Positions 28,869-38,351 of a DNA stretch of 64,000 bases are shown here, one piece after another. Both the position numbers and the translations under genes were made by a program. The notes below the pieces were generated by a model that saw nothing but the letters and a program-made list of their open reading frames with translations, had not been told where the DNA came from and did not search any database. How positions within the stretch are numbered: position 1 is the stretch's first letter; every line of letters begins with the position of its first letter. The DNA is taken from assembly GCF_015550595.1 (NCBI RefSeq), contig NZ_JADNBB010000009.1, positions 151,937-215,936 on the forward strand. Direction: 5' to 3'. The stretch comes from Parabacteroides goldsteinii (GTDB lineage: Bacteria > Bacteroidota > Bacteroidia > Bacteroidales > Tannerellaceae).

Positions 28869-31182
28869 AACCATAATAAGATTTTCCATAACCATATCCA
28901 TAATACCCGTAGCCATAGCCGTAGCCTGCATGTTTATTGTGTACCCCATTCAATAATACGGCCATATTCGCCAACTTACGTTCCGTATGCAAATGTTCTA
29001 CATCCGGTAATTGCCGGCGATCCATCCGTCCTTCACGGATCACATAGATATTCAAATCCGATACCCGGCTGATCTCCCGTGCATCCACCACCATCCCATA
29101 GGGAACCGTATCGATCAGGATATATTCGTAGGTTTCCTTCAAGGAAAAGACCAGTTCTTCCAGGCGCGGACTAAGCAATAGTTCTGCCGGATTGGGTGGA
29201 ATAGGACCTGAACTGATCACATCCAGTTCTTCATTATATCTGCAAGGACGGATCAGGCCGGATACATCGGAAATCTTACCGGACAAATAATGCGTTATAC
29301 CGGGTAGTACTTTCCCTTCCTCATCTTTCTCCGACCCTTTCCGGATATCCATTTCCAGCAAAATTACCCGTTTACCCACCCAGGCCAAAGAAGCAGCCAG
29401 ATTCATGGAAACAAACGATTTGCCGGCTCCCGGATTGGCCGAAGTAAACATGATCACTTTCGACTGTGTCTTCACATTCAATACAAAATCCAGGTTCGAC
29501 CGGATAATACGAAAAGCCTCCGACACCCCATCGCGTCCATTTTTAGTTATCCCCTCTTTGCCTTTCCCGTGAAAAGGTATCTCACCCAGGAAGGGTATGG
29601 TCAGATTCTCTTCTATATCCCTGCGTCCTCTGACAGTGACATCCAGCATCGGTTGAAGATAGAATATCAGCCCGGGAATAGCCAGTCCGGCCAACAAGGC
29701 ACCCAGCCAGATCACGATCCGGTTGGCTCCTGTCGTTCCGCTCCCGTAAGCCGGGTCGATCACCCGCAGGTTGCTCTCGGCCGTGGCCATGCTCAGCGCA
29801 TTCTCTTCCCGTTTATTAAGCAGGTACAGATATAATTCTTCTTTGATTTTCTGCTGCCTCTCGATAGTCAGCATATACTTTTCCTGTGTGGGCACTTTGC
29901 TTATACGGAAACCGGTAATTTCCTGTTGTCTTCGGGCATCGGCCAATTTCAGGTTCAAGGCCTTCTGCAAATTGCCCAGTACCTGAATGATCGTATTCCG
30001 TAAAGCCTGCAGGTTAACACCGATATCTCCTACTACCGGACTATGGTCACTGGATCCCCTTTTCAACTTATTGTATATAAGCAAATTCCGGTTGTATTCA
30101 TCGATCATTCCCTCCACTCCGGTATCCATGATCCCGCTGTTGGTAGGCAACAATTGTCCTCCCTTTATCGGGTCACGCATATAATCCTGTATCATCCTGA
30201 CCAGTTCGATTTGGTTGGTCAGTTCGATCTCTTCCTGCTCATACCGGCTATTATTGCTTAAATAGAGTCCGGCTTCAGAGGTTATATTGGTCAGCCGGTT
30301 TTTTTTCTTGAAGGATTCGATATCGCTGTCTACCTCTCCCAGTTCGGCATTGATCAATGCCAATCGGTCGTCAATAAAAAGTGCGGTATGCTGTATCACC
30401 TGATTTTTGTCGCGCATTGCCTCGTCGTTATAAACCGAAATCAGGGTATTCAGAATCGCATCGGCCCTGTCAGGATTCAGGTCCTGATATTTCAATGCCA
30501 GCAAACTAGCCTCCTTTTCCGCTCTCTCCACTTCCAGATTTCCCAGACAGGAGGTTATAGCCCCCTGACGGGAAACACAATCAACCAATATAGGAACATG
30601 TAACCAACGAGCGGAAAAAACCGCTGTTTTGTTAACAATGACCGATCCTACCGGTGTTGCTACTGCCTTCCCGAATTGTACCATAGTCTCCTCTTCCGGA
30701 TCAGCCGACAGGCCGGTCAGCCGGCAGATATCCTCTCCTACCGGAGTAATGGAAAAGCTCAGTGATTTATCTTTCAACGAATCGGCCAGTTCCACCCAGA
30801 CAGGCGAATTTGTATATAAGGCATTTCTTTTCAACCCCTGCTCCACACTATACCGGATATTCAGCGACAGCCGCCTGACAACCTCCTCCATCAACGTGCG
30901 CGATTTAAAGATCAAGATCTCGTTATTCACATTACTACCCCGGTTGAACAATTGTTTTTCAACAAAAGCGTCCTCTGTCTTTGCCTCCTCTTTCAGCAAC
31001 ACGATCGCTTCCCGTTTATACATGGTCTGTACGGTCTGTAGATAAACATAAGCCAATCCCAGGCAAACCAGTACCGACAAGATAAACCAATACCACTTGG
31101 CTAGCAGTACATCCAATATAGTTCGTATATTAAACTCACTGTTGCCAAGTAGTTTTTCCGTATAAGGCGTTTCTTCGATCAT
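28846..31182 (-). CDS. wzc: Wzc-type polysaccharide co-polymerase / tyrosine autokinase
   Basis: 778-residue inner-membrane protein that sets chain length and couples to Wza. Wzz domain with membrane helices at about 32-50 and 490-515 and long periplasmic coiled coil between them; BY-kinase domain with Walker A SANPGAGKSFVSMNLA (about 578-593), Walker A' VILLEMDIRKGS, and Walker B EYILIDTVPYG. The C-terminus is a dense tyrosine cluster (about a dozen Tyr in the last 25 residues), the usual autophosphorylation tail. Directly follows wza (8 bp). Confidence 0.95.
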   Translation of the reverse strand: MIEETPYTEKLLGNSEFNIRTILDVLLAKWYWFILSVLVCLGLAYVYLQTVQTMYKREAIVLLKEEAKTEDAFVEKQLFNRGSNVNNEILIFKSRTLMEEVVRRLSLNIRYSVEQGLKRNALYTNSPVWVELADSLKDKSLSFSITPVGEDICRLTGLSADPEEETMVQFGKAVATPVGSVIVNKTAVFSARWLHVPILVDCVSRQGAITSCLGNLEVERAEKEASLLALKYQDLNPDRADAILNTLISVYNDEAMRDKNQVIQHTALFIDDRLALINAELGEVDSDIESFKKKNRLTNITSEAGLYLSNNSRYEQEEIELTNQIELVRMIQDYMRDPIKGGQLLPTNSGIMDTGVEGMIDEYNRNLLIYNKLKRGSSDHSPVVGDIGVNLQALRNTIIQVLGNLQKALNLKLADARRQQEITGFRISKVPTQEKYMLTIERQQKIKEELYLYLLNKREENALSMATAESNLRVIDPAYGSGTTGANRIVIWLGALLAGLAIPGLIFYLQPMLDVTVRGRRDIEENLTIPFLGEIPFHGKGKEGITKNGRDGVSEAFRIIRSNLDFVLNVKTQSKVIMFTSANPGAGKSFVSMNLAASLAWVGKRVILLEMDIRKGSEKDEEGKVLPGITHYLSGKISDVSGLIRPCRYNEELDVISSGPIPPNPAELLLSPRLEELVFSLKETYEYILIDTVPYGMVVDAREISRVSDLNIYVIREGRMDRRQLPDVEHLHTERKLANMAVLLNGVHNKHAGYGYGYGYYGYGYGKSYYGYETKKKK

Positions 31183-31189
31183 CCTGTTT

Positions 31190-31972
31190 TTATTTAAAGA
31201 TCAATACACTCATAGAAGAAAGGAAAGAAATAATGGACATCCAGGTTCCTACATTCGTAAACTGGTTCTGTGCACTGGCTTCCGCTCTCACCCGGTTGGG
31301 CTCCACATAAATCATATCATTCTGCTTCAGATAATAAGCGGGTGACTGGAGGACATCCATCGAACGCAGATCATGATACAGGATGGTGCGAACACCTTCT
31401 ATCTCGCGCATCACTGCCACCCGGTCGCGCCGGCCATGAATGGTCAGATCGCCTGCCATGCTTAAAGCTTCGAACAGGGTGATACGTTCGGACGAGATAT
31501 TGTAAGTTCCCGGACGGTTCACCTCCCCAAGTATCGAAATACGAAAATTCTGGAAACGAACCGTTACGATCGGATCTTTCAGGAATCCGCCTTTTTCCAG
31601 CTTAGCCTGTATCATATCGACCAGTTGACGCCGTGTCAGCCCGGCAACAGACAACCTTCCCAATAACGGATAATTGATCGTACCATCTGTTTCTACCAGA
31701 TATCCCCGGTTATTATAATTATAATTTCCCCTATCATTACCCCCGCCAGACTGTTGCTGGAAAGGCCTCAGCAACTCCGGATCGATACTGCTGACCACGA
31801 TATCCAATAGATCGTCTTTCTGTATCTTCAGATTGAAGGTATCGGCTATTGCCGCCTTTTTCAGTAGCCCCTCCCCCTGCAAATACGTAATATCCTTTAC
31901 CGAACCACAGGAAACCATCACCAACCATAGGAAAACGATCGGTAATCCCTTTTTTATTTTTTCTTTATTCAT
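31190..31972 (-). CDS. wza: Wza-type polysaccharide export lipoprotein
   Basis: 260-residue outer-membrane export lipoprotein: signal ending in lipobox MVSC (about 19-22), a Poly_export domain (FNLKIQKDDLLDIVVSSIDP, then GYLVETDGTINYPLLGRLSV), and a SLBB domain (ISILGEVNRPGTYNISSERI, LFEALSMAGDLTIHGRRDRV). A C-terminal hydrophobic helix (about 240-258) would cross the outer membrane. Partner of Wzc immediately downstream. Confidence 0.95.
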   Translation of the reverse strand: MNKEKIKKGLPIVFLWLVMVSCGSVKDITYLQGEGLLKKAAIADTFNLKIQKDDLLDIVVSSIDPELLRPFQQQSGGGNDRGNYNYNNRGYLVETDGTINYPLLGRLSVAGLTRRQLVDMIQAKLEKGGFLKDPIVTVRFQNFRISILGEVNRPGTYNISSERITLFEALSMAGDLTIHGRRDRVAVMREIEGVRTILYHDLRSMDVLQSPAYYLKQNDMIYVEPNRVRAEASAQNQFTNVGTWMSIISFLSSMSVLIFK

Positions 31973-32000
31973 ATTCTCTATACAGTTTCTTTATACAGTA

Positions 32001-32897
32001 TTATTTAGGCCATTCGAACCGATGCCCTATTTTCTCAAAAAATTTCTCATTCCACGGTGCAAAAAAATGAGTTAAATACTCCTTACAATCGTCTGGTACC
32101 AGACGATTGTAAACTCCAACATTGGAGTTTACAACTTCTCTCTCTCTCCAATCAATATGAGGAATATTCAAAAATCGCTCTATATTAAATAAAGTTTCCA
32201 ACCTTTTATTTTTAAGCTGTTTATCCTCAATAATCAATATTTGTTCCGGTTTGAAATAAGTATAGTAACGCTCTAACTGTTCGCTATACAGACCGCGACG
32301 GATAAAATCAGGATAATTGAATGCAGACGGCAGGTAGGAATCGTGTAACGCTATCTTCCTGAATTCTTCTTCCACAAACCATGTAAAAGGATACTTGTCA
32401 GGGTCTTTTAAACAAGCAAAATATTCCCGTTCCGGATCTTCTCTGACACAGAACCCCTTTTCCTGTGCGCACATGCAAGCCATATTATATTCTGAGATAG
32501 CCCGGCTAACGGGTTCACGAACAAGAAAAATCAAACGGGCATCCGGATTATGCAGATAAATACGTTGGGGCACTTCTTCCAGATACACATTCGCCGGAGT
32601 TGCTTCAAACCACAACGTTTTTCCCGGATAAGTTTGATGAGCAGCGATCTCTTTCATTACATTTTTCCCTGAAAAAAAATAATGACCTATTTTATTCCCT
32701 TTTACCTGATAATGATGAGAGAAAAAAAGACTCTCTTTTCCGATAGCACCCACACAAAAAGGATGCATATTCAAATAATCAAATAAAGCAGTTGTTCCTG
32801 ATTTCTGAGCACCTATAATAACAAAGTCCATCTTTTTTTTACTAAAAACGACTTTAAAAACAAAAGAAGAGATTGATTTTATTATTTTTCTGTACAT
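32001..32897 (-). CDS. Carbohydrate sulfotransferase (PAPS-dependent)
   Basis: 298 residues of the heparan/chondroitin-type sulfotransferase family. 5'-phosphosulfate loop: MDFVIIGAQKSGTTALFDYL (about 23-42); 3'-phosphate site in RLIFLVREPVSRAISEYNM (about 125-143). The C-terminal YNRLVPDDCKEYL ... FFAPWNEKFFEKIG pattern is common in bacterial glycan sulfotransferases. Uses PAPS, which must be made elsewhere. First 16 bp overlap the HU gene. Two overlapping stem-loops lie in its coding sequence at 32083-32134. Confidence 0.87.
   Translation of the reverse strand: MYRKIIKSISSFVFKVVFSKKKMDFVIIGAQKSGTTALFDYLNMHPFCVGAIGKESLFFSHHYQVKGNKIGHYFFSGKNVMKEIAAHQTYPGKTLWFEATPANVYLEEVPQRIYLHNPDARLIFLVREPVSRAISEYNMACMCAQEKGFCVREDPEREYFACLKDPDKYPFTWFVEEEFRKIALHDSYLPSAFNYPDFIRRGLYSEQLERYYTYFKPEQILIIEDKQLKNKRLETLFNIERFLNIPHIDWREREVVNSNVGVYNRLVPDDCKEYLTHFFAPWNEKFFEKIGHRFEWPK
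32083..32134. repeat. Two overlapping palindromes inside the sulfotransferase gene
   Basis: 32083-32112 is a perfect 30-bp palindrome (half-site TTACAATCGTCTGGT). 32107-32119 (TTGTAAACTCCAA) pairs perfectly with 32122-32134. The two share the bases 32107-32112, so in the mRNA they could form only one at a time, like an attenuator pair. Confidence 0.9.
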
Positions 32898-33175
32898 ATC
32901 CGCTTATTGATTTTTTTCAAAAGCCCTTTCCCCGGTTTGAATTTAACACTAACACGTTTCGGTATTGTGCAGGATAATCCTGTACGGGGATTTCTTCCTT
33001 CCCGTTCGGATTGTTCCCAGGGAGAAAAATGTCCGAAATTTTGTAATAATACAGATTCCTTACGTGATACAGTGTCACCAACGACTTCTATCATCGTATC
33101 CATAAAATGAAGTACCGTTGTTACCGGCACCGACATGCGGCCGGCAATTTCTTCTGCTAACTCTTTCTTGTTCAT
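32882..33175 (-). CDS. HU/IHF-family DNA-binding protein inside the capsule locus
   Basis: 97-residue histone-like protein. N-terminal helices (MNKKELAEEIAGRMSVPVTT), then the beta-arm region with the family motif FGHFSPWEQSEREGRNPRTG (about 48-67) and IPKRVSVKFKPGKGLLKKIN. It should bend DNA as a dimer. It is oddly placed between a GT2 and a sulfotransferase gene and overlaps the latter by 16 bp, so it is part of the operon. It may belong with the helicase and primase genes nearby or regulate the locus. Confidence 0.88.
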   Translation of the reverse strand: MNKKELAEEIAGRMSVPVTTVLHFMDTMIEVVGDTVSRKESVLLQNFGHFSPWEQSEREGRNPRTGLSCTIPKRVSVKFKPGKGLLKKINKRICTEK

Positions 33176-33188
33176 CTTGATTTTAAGT

Positions 33189-34223
33189 TTATCGATTAAT
33201 TATATATTTATTTTTCAATAAGCGAAATTCACAAAACAGCCAGACTAAAACGCTCATCCGGTAATAAACCGGGAAATATTTCAGTTGGCTTCTGTTCTTT
33301 GGAATACTAAACATCTTTATCACCCGCCCATCTATATTGTTCATCATATACTTAATAAAGGCCAATCGGTCTTTACCGGATACCGAATGTCCTATATTAG
33401 CATAGTAATAGTTAACCGGCTGCTGGACCAAACGAAAAAGATAATCCAGCATCAGGTTATTAATCTCTTTATTGCGTATCCCTTTCTTCTCCAGAAAAGT
33501 ATAGACACTATTCCATAATTTCATGTTATTTTCTATCAATAACGGATTTTTATAAAAAGATGACGATAAAGATATTTCTTGTTCCATTACATGATAAAAA
33601 ACCGGTACACACTTTATACTTTCAATATATTCAAAATATGAGCAATTGAATATCAAGTCTTCACCCCAATTAACCCCTGGTTGAAAACGCAAATGATATT
33701 TCTCTATGATCATCCGGTTATACAGGCGGCTACAGGAGCTGCCCATTAAACCATTTATAAGATGCTCCAATAATAAACCGGTAGCACTATTATCCAACCT
33801 GCATGTTTTATCCTGTAATTCATGAATTGTATGAATCTCCCCATTTTTATCATGAATGGCCATCTTACAAAGCGGCATTATTTTCTCTCCGGCAGATTGA
33901 TACAATCCGGAGAGATAATTCGCTTCAATCCAATCGTCACTGTCGATGAATGCAATATATTCTCCTTTCGCTAAATCCATTCCTCTATTTCGAGCCTGAG
34001 ATACACCTTTGTTTTCAGGTTGCAAAACAACCTGAAAACGAAAATCTTTCGTTGCATATTCCTGACAGACCTGCAGACTGTTGTCTGTTGAACCGTCATC
34101 GACCAAAATACACTCCCAATCTGTAAATGTCTGTTCCAATACGGAATCCAAGCAACGGGACAAACAATATCCCCTGTTATATATCGGAATCACAATAGAT
34201 ATTCGATTATCCATACATTTCAT
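33189..34223 (-). CDS. GT2 glycosyltransferase
   Basis: 344-residue family 2 transferase: RISIVIPIYNRGYCLSRCLD, CILVDDGSTDNSLQV, NKGVSQARNRGMDLA, and FIDSDDWIEANYLSG with the DSDD metal site. Start at 34223 is favoured because ATG overlaps the upstream stop (ATGA). Donor unknown. A 12-bp perfect stem-loop lies within the coding sequence at 34011-34039. Confidence 0.89.
   Translation of the reverse strand: MKCMDNRISIVIPIYNRGYCLSRCLDSVLEQTFTDWECILVDDGSTDNSLQVCQEYATKDFRFQVVLQPENKGVSQARNRGMDLAKGEYIAFIDSDDWIEANYLSGLYQSAGEKIMPLCKMAIHDKNGEIHTIHELQDKTCRLDNSATGLLLEHLINGLMGSSCSRLYNRMIIEKYHLRFQPGVNWGEDLIFNCSYFEYIESIKCVPVFYHVMEQEISLSSSFYKNPLLIENNMKLWNSVYTFLEKKGIRNKEINNLMLDYLFRLVQQPVNYYYANIGHSVSGKDRLAFIKYMMNNIDGRVIKMFSIPKNRSQLKYFPVYYRMSVLVWLFCEFRLLKNKYIINR
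34011..34053. repeat. Stem-loop pair inside the GT2 gene
   Basis: 34011-34022 (GTTTTCAGGTTG) pairs perfectly with 34028-34039 over a 5-nt loop. A second 7-bp stem (AACGAAA/TTTCGTT, 34037-34043 with 34047-34053) overlaps the end of the first. The first stem encodes part of the conserved QPENKGVSQARN region. Confidence 0.85.
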
Positions 34224-35353
34224 TTTAGAAATACAAAATCCGGTTTCTCTCCCTTTCCGACCACCCAGTCATAAAGCACTTTCATTTGCCGGGATACGAC
34301 ATCCACCGAGTATTTATCCAATATCAACCGGCGTCCCCGCTGTCCCATTTCACAAAGAGTCGCTTCATCCAGAGATAACGCTTTTCTCACCGTATCGGTC
34401 AATGTCCCGATATCATTCTTCACCCACCAGCCACACCGGTAAGTGTCCAATTCCTGCCACGGCGATCCGGTCGATGCGATCACCGGGATTTCCTGCAATA
34501 AGGCTTCCGGAGTAATAATACCACAGTTTTCAAAATCGCTGGGAACAATCAGGCAGGTCAGGGAAGCCAGTAGCCGGCTTTTCTTCACGCCCGTCACAAA
34601 GCCTGTAAAACAAACTCGTTTCAATTTCAGGCGATCTACTTCTTTTTTAAGAAACTGCATATAGGCCGGATCTCCGTCCCCCATGATCAAAAGTTCCCCC
34701 GGCTCATTCAAACGATGCCAGATCTCGATCAGCCGTTCCACCCTCTTCCGAGGATGGACACGTCCCAGATAACCGATCCGCTTCACGCCATCCGAATACA
34801 TAGGGGGCATTTTTTCAGGACATTCCATGGGACAGGGCAATACGGCCACCGGATTAGTTAATCCCAACGAACGGTAATACTCCATTTCCTCCATACAAGT
34901 AGCGTGAATACAGGCTGCCTGTTGCAACTGTCTGCGCTGAAACAAAAACAGGGCGATTTTTTTCACGAAGGGAGAGTGGGACAATGCCTCCGGATATAAA
35001 GCACCGTGGAGGGTGACCAGATAAGGACGCCCCTTCTCACGGGCGAACTTTGCCGCTATATAGCTGGAGTATAGCCAAAGTCCCTGAATATGATAAACAT
35101 CTGCAACCGGAGTATCTGACAGCGCTTTTAGAAAAACAGAAGAATACCCCCACCATCTTTTTTTCAGACGGGAAGAGGGTAAAAAACGAATAAAAGGTTC
35201 ACTGGAAACCCGTTCTTCTCCCGGAAATGTTTCGTTTGTCAGCACCTCTGTATCCATTCCCGCCAGGTTTGCTCCTCTTACTGTCAACAAAGTAGTACGG
35301 GCAGGACCTCCGCATGCCGTACTCATCGAATCAATTACATGAATTATTTTCAT
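34220..35353 (-). CDS. GT4 glycosyltransferase
   Basis: 377-residue GT-B transferase: MKIIHVIDSMSTACGGPART at the start, VYHIQGLWLYSSYIAAKFAR, then the donor half with RIGYLGRVHPRKRVERLIEI, VIVPSDFENCGIITPEALLQ (E-x7-E region) and IASTGSPWQELDTYRCGWWV. Belongs to the capsule GT4 proteins. Its stop overlaps the following GT2 start by 4 bp. Confidence 0.9.
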   Translation of the reverse strand: MKIIHVIDSMSTACGGPARTTLLTVRGANLAGMDTEVLTNETFPGEERVSSEPFIRFLPSSRLKKRWWGYSSVFLKALSDTPVADVYHIQGLWLYSSYIAAKFAREKGRPYLVTLHGALYPEALSHSPFVKKIALFLFQRRQLQQAACIHATCMEEMEYYRSLGLTNPVAVLPCPMECPEKMPPMYSDGVKRIGYLGRVHPRKRVERLIEIWHRLNEPGELLIMGDGDPAYMQFLKKEVDRLKLKRVCFTGFVTGVKKSRLLASLTCLIVPSDFENCGIITPEALLQEIPVIASTGSPWQELDTYRCGWWVKNDIGTLTDTVRKALSLDEATLCEMGQRGRRLILDKYSVDVVSRQMKVLYDWVVGKGEKPDFVFLK

Positions 35354-35362
35354 TATCGTTAA

Positions 35363-36082
35363 CTATATTTTATATAGATCAAATAACAGGCTGTCCTCCG
35401 GATATAATCTCCGTATCATTTCACGTTCCGATTCGGGAATATCATAATCTTTTGCGATTTTCAACTGACCGCTATATTCCGATAAGTCAAAAGCGTCCAA
35501 CAATATTTCCCAATCGGGGAAATATTCATATTGTAAAACTTCTACTTTTTTCCCCATAAAATCACTTTGGGGATTTAACCAGGGAAGTCGTTTATTGCGT
35601 AAAAAATAATCTCGCCCGACAGGTTTAAAACGAAAAATCCGTTTGCAAAATTCATCAGTGGAAACTTGTGCGAGTTTCCACTGATGAAACGTATATGTCC
35701 AGGGACATATACGTCGTAAAAAGTATATGAATTTTTTCGATAAGTTCCACTCCTTATATTCGCCATCAAAAACATATTGAGGTTTCTTTCTATTTGAAAC
35801 AGTTCCAAACTGCCTTCTCAATTCTTTTACTGCCGAATAAAAACGATTATACGGATTACGTACCATCACAATCACCCGGTAGTTTTCCCACTCCGGAACA
35901 AAACGAGGTAAATCATGATACGAAATATGTCCCAGATCGGTGCCATGCGCTATCAAAAACGGTTTCCACCATTTTATGGCATCTGTTCGTCCATACTTTT
36001 TAATGTAAATTTCCCGCAGGAACGTTCCGCCGGATTTTGGATTATGCAGGTATATAACCTTACGTTCTTTGTCTACAATCAT
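35363..36082 (-). CDS. Sulfotransferase (family 2-like)
   Basis: 239 residues with the sulfotransferase phosphate loop KVIYLHNPKSGGTFLREIY (about 8-26) and the 3'-phosphate strand YRVIVMVRNPYNRFYSAVKE (about 68-87). This NPKSGGT variant matches the carbohydrate sulfotransferase 2 type (chondroitin/dermatan-like). Likely transfers sulfate from PAPS to the surface glycan. 9 bp before the GT4 start on the minus strand. Contains two abutting stem-loops (35651-35714). Confidence 0.82.
   Translation of the reverse strand: MIVDKERKVIYLHNPKSGGTFLREIYIKKYGRTDAIKWWKPFLIAHGTDLGHISYHDLPRFVPEWENYRVIVMVRNPYNRFYSAVKELRRQFGTVSNRKKPQYVFDGEYKEWNLSKKFIYFLRRICPWTYTFHQWKLAQVSTDEFCKRIFRFKPVGRDYFLRNKRLPWLNPQSDFMGKKVEVLQYEYFPDWEILLDAFDLSEYSGQLKIAKDYDIPESEREMIRRLYPEDSLLFDLYKI
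35651..35714. repeat. Two abutting perfect stem-loops inside a sulfotransferase gene
   Basis: 35651-35666 (TTCATCAGTGGAAACT) pairs perfectly with 35673-35688 over a 6-nt loop (16 bp). Immediately next, 35689-35700 (ACGTATATGTCC) pairs perfectly with 35703-35714 over a 2-nt loop (12 bp). Confidence 0.93.
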
Positions 36083-36122
36083 ATTCTATATTATTATCTT
36101 ATATTCTATATCCAAATACTAT

Positions 36123-37343
36123 TTATTCCAATAACCAATCCGCCTTCATCACCGGCGAATGTGCCAACAGTTGCGTGACTTTTCCCAGCCGTTTATACAG
36201 TGGGAGCATTTGTGAAAACAGCTTCGAACGCTCTTCTGCCGTCAATGCCAGGCTTAGTTCGGACAATAGATATTTTATTTGTTTCAGCAAGTCGGTTTCA
36301 TATACCTCCAGCCGGCTGAAACGGGTAACTTCTTTTATATATCCGACAAACGCTTCTTTTCCCATCACACGCAACAGGGAGTCCGGATCATGTTCGGGGT
36401 TAAGGACGATGCGTCCTACGGAAAAGTCCTTGCCGGCCAGTAAACGTGCAGCCTTGAACCCGTTTGTTTGTCCGGCTTCGTCGCTGTCGAGCATGACGAT
36501 TACATGACGGGTGTATCGGCCAAGCAGCTCAATATGCTGCAAGGTTAGAGCAGTGCCGCATAAGGCTATCGTGTTATGGAACCCAGCGGCATACATGGCC
36601 AGTACATCCTTATAGCCTTCGGTGATGTATACGAATTTATGTTGCCGGATTGCTTCCTGCGCCAGATAAAGACCATATAAGATCCTGCTTTTATGATAGA
36701 TCGCACTGGTCGATGAATTCATATATTTACGGATATCCTTCCCTTTCGTCTCTCCCCGGTAACGGCCGGCAAAGGCTACCAGCCTCCCCTGTTCATCGCG
36801 GATCGGGAAAACGATGCGATTACATAAGTAGTCATAAGCATACGGTAAAAAAGCAGATGCCTGCCCTACCTCAAACATCCTGTAGGCTTCGTGCAACACT
36901 TCATTTTCCGGCACGTATGGTTCCAGCATATCCAGGATCATTCCGTGGCTGTGCAACAGGGCATCTATATGTATCCGGCTGACCAGGTCCGGCTCATTTT
37001 CCTTTGCCGGTAAAGAAAAAGTCTTTACCGGAAGATACTTCACCGGCCGGTACTCGTCCGTATCCGACAGGCCATACCATCCGGCCAGCTTTTTTAAGAC
37101 CGTACGGAAATCACATCCCTCCATTTTCTGAACAAATTTGAACAAATCTCCCCCTTCGCCACAGGCAAAACATTTATAGTATTGCTGTTCTGTATTCACA
37201 TAGAATGAAGGATGACGGTCGGTGTGGAACGGACAAAGTCCGACCTGGGTCTTTACCGAGTTCCCGACCCTTTTTAAAGACAGATAGCGCCCGACCACAT
37301 CCTCCAGACGAACTACTTGTTTTATTTGATTTTTCAGGTTCAT
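36123..37343 (-). CDS. Short DnaG-like primase (CHC2 zinc finger + TOPRIM)
   Basis: 406-residue primase. Zinc ribbon with Cys37, His40, Cys58 and Cys61 (CPFH ... YKCFACGEGGD); catalytic TOPRIM with VYITEGYKDVLAMYAAG (acidic Glu) and HVIVMLDSDEAGQTNG (Asp-x-Asp). It ends soon after the TOPRIM domain and lacks most of the C-terminal helicase-binding domain of 600-residue DnaG, as phage or plasmid primases can. The start overlaps nothing upstream but its ATG shares bases with the GT32 stop (4 bp), so a replication gene is translated in series with a sugar transferase gene. Confidence 0.9.
   Translation of the reverse strand: MNLKNQIKQVVRLEDVVGRYLSLKRVGNSVKTQVGLCPFHTDRHPSFYVNTEQQYYKCFACGEGGDLFKFVQKMEGCDFRTVLKKLAGWYGLSDTDEYRPVKYLPVKTFSLPAKENEPDLVSRIHIDALLHSHGMILDMLEPYVPENEVLHEAYRMFEVGQASAFLPYAYDYLCNRIVFPIRDEQGRLVAFAGRYRGETKGKDIRKYMNSSTSAIYHKSRILYGLYLAQEAIRQHKFVYITEGYKDVLAMYAAGFHNTIALCGTALTLQHIELLGRYTRHVIVMLDSDEAGQTNGFKAARLLAGKDFSVGRIVLNPEHDPDSLLRVMGKEAFVGYIKEVTRFSRLEVYETDLLKQIKYLLSELSLALTAEERSKLFSQMLPLYKRLGKVTQLLAHSPVMKADWLLE
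37007..37031. repeat. Stem-loop inside the primase gene
   Basis: 37007-37016 (CCGGTAAAGA) pairs perfectly with 37022-37031 over 5 nt. A further 10-bp palindrome ACCGGCCGGT follows at 37042-37051. Confidence 0.8.
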
Positions 37344-38278
37344 GTATTATCAGAATGAAACCACCTTCTCCCCATGCTTAACAGCAACGTTCTATAGATC
37401 GGAATCTTGTTAAAACAAACAAGTACAAGATCTACGCAATCGACAATACGATAAACGATTTTCAAGAGACCCGGTTTTTTCCGTAAATTATAACACCGGT
37501 TATATGGACGATTTGGAAACAATAATGCAGAAACAGGTCTTTGTTTTTCATGGAAACGCCACGTCCCTGTCCACCAATGACAGGCATAAGTTTCTGAAGA
37601 AAAAGAAAGGACATTCGGATTAGCAAATGTTGGGTATTTGTAAAGACAAATACCTTCACTCAAAACTTGAGTGATGTTCTTATATCGAAAACCAAAATCT
37701 ATAGCAACCTGGCACATTACTACCGGACATTCTATTTGAAAACAATCGCCTTCCGGAGTTATAAAAGAAACTGAATTATAATAATCAACACACGCTTTCA
37801 TAAAAGGATGCCCTTTTTCAGAACCTATTATACCAGCTTCAATAGCAACACCAAAAGAAGTTTTCCCCAAAAACGGACTCAAAAGCAAACCTTCGTCGTT
37901 TATTAAATCTTTACCTCCACAATTCATAAGATATTCTCCATAATCAATGCCTGAAAACATCCTGTTATTTAATAAATCATCAAAAGGACGGAAAACTTCT
38001 ACATCCAAATCCATATAAATACCGCCTTCTTTCCATAAAATGTAAAACCTCATATAGTCAGTAAGGAATGCCCATTTCTTACGCTCATAAGTTTCACGAA
38101 CAAAAGGTATTTGCATATTCAAAGTCGAAGCATCCCAACATTTAATTTTATAATCAGGCATTACTTTACGCCAACTATTCAAACAATGTTCCATTAAAGG
38201 CAACTTCTCTCCTCCTCCAAACCAACAATAATGAATTACTTTAGGAATGGTACTTTCTTCGTTTATACTTACCGCCAT
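37340..38278 (-). CDS. GT32 glycosyltransferase
   Basis: 312-residue family 32 (Gly_transf_sug) transferase: IPKVIHYCWFGGGEKLP at 11-27, KKWAFLTDYMRFYILWKEGG, and the DxD in YMDLDVEVFRPFDDLL (about 93-95). Members use UDP-sugars such as galactose, GalNAc or glucose to extend capsule and O-antigen. Contains two stem-loops at 37633-37674. Confidence 0.91.
   Translation of the reverse strand: MAVSINEESTIPKVIHYCWFGGGEKLPLMEHCLNSWRKVMPDYKIKCWDASTLNMQIPFVRETYERKKWAFLTDYMRFYILWKEGGIYMDLDVEVFRPFDDLLNNRMFSGIDYGEYLMNCGGKDLINDEGLLLSPFLGKTSFGVAIEAGIIGSEKGHPFMKACVDYYNSVSFITPEGDCFQIECPVVMCQVAIDFGFRYKNITQVLSEGICLYKYPTFANPNVLSFSSETYACHWWTGTWRFHEKQRPVSALLFPNRPYNRCYNLRKKPGLLKIVYRIVDCVDLVLVCFNKIPIYRTLLLSMGRRWFHSDNT
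37633..37674. repeat. Two stem-loops inside the GT32 gene
   Basis: 37633-37641 (GGTATTTGT) pairs perfectly with 37646-37654 over 4 nt; one base on, 37656-37663 (TCACTCAA) pairs perfectly with 37667-37674 over 3 nt. Confidence 0.85.
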
Positions 38279-38326
38279 TATTTCTATATTTTATTCCTTA
38301 TTAAATTGTTCCATTTCCAAAGACAG

Positions 38327-38342
38327 CACTTCCCGGGAAGTG
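38327..38342. repeat. 16-bp palindrome between GT11 and GT32 genes
   Basis: CACTTCCC and its exact complement meet at 38334/38335. It lies in the 73-bp gap after the fucosyltransferase stop, without a T-run, so it is not a plain terminator. Confidence 0.7.
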
Positions 38343-38351
38343 TTTCACATT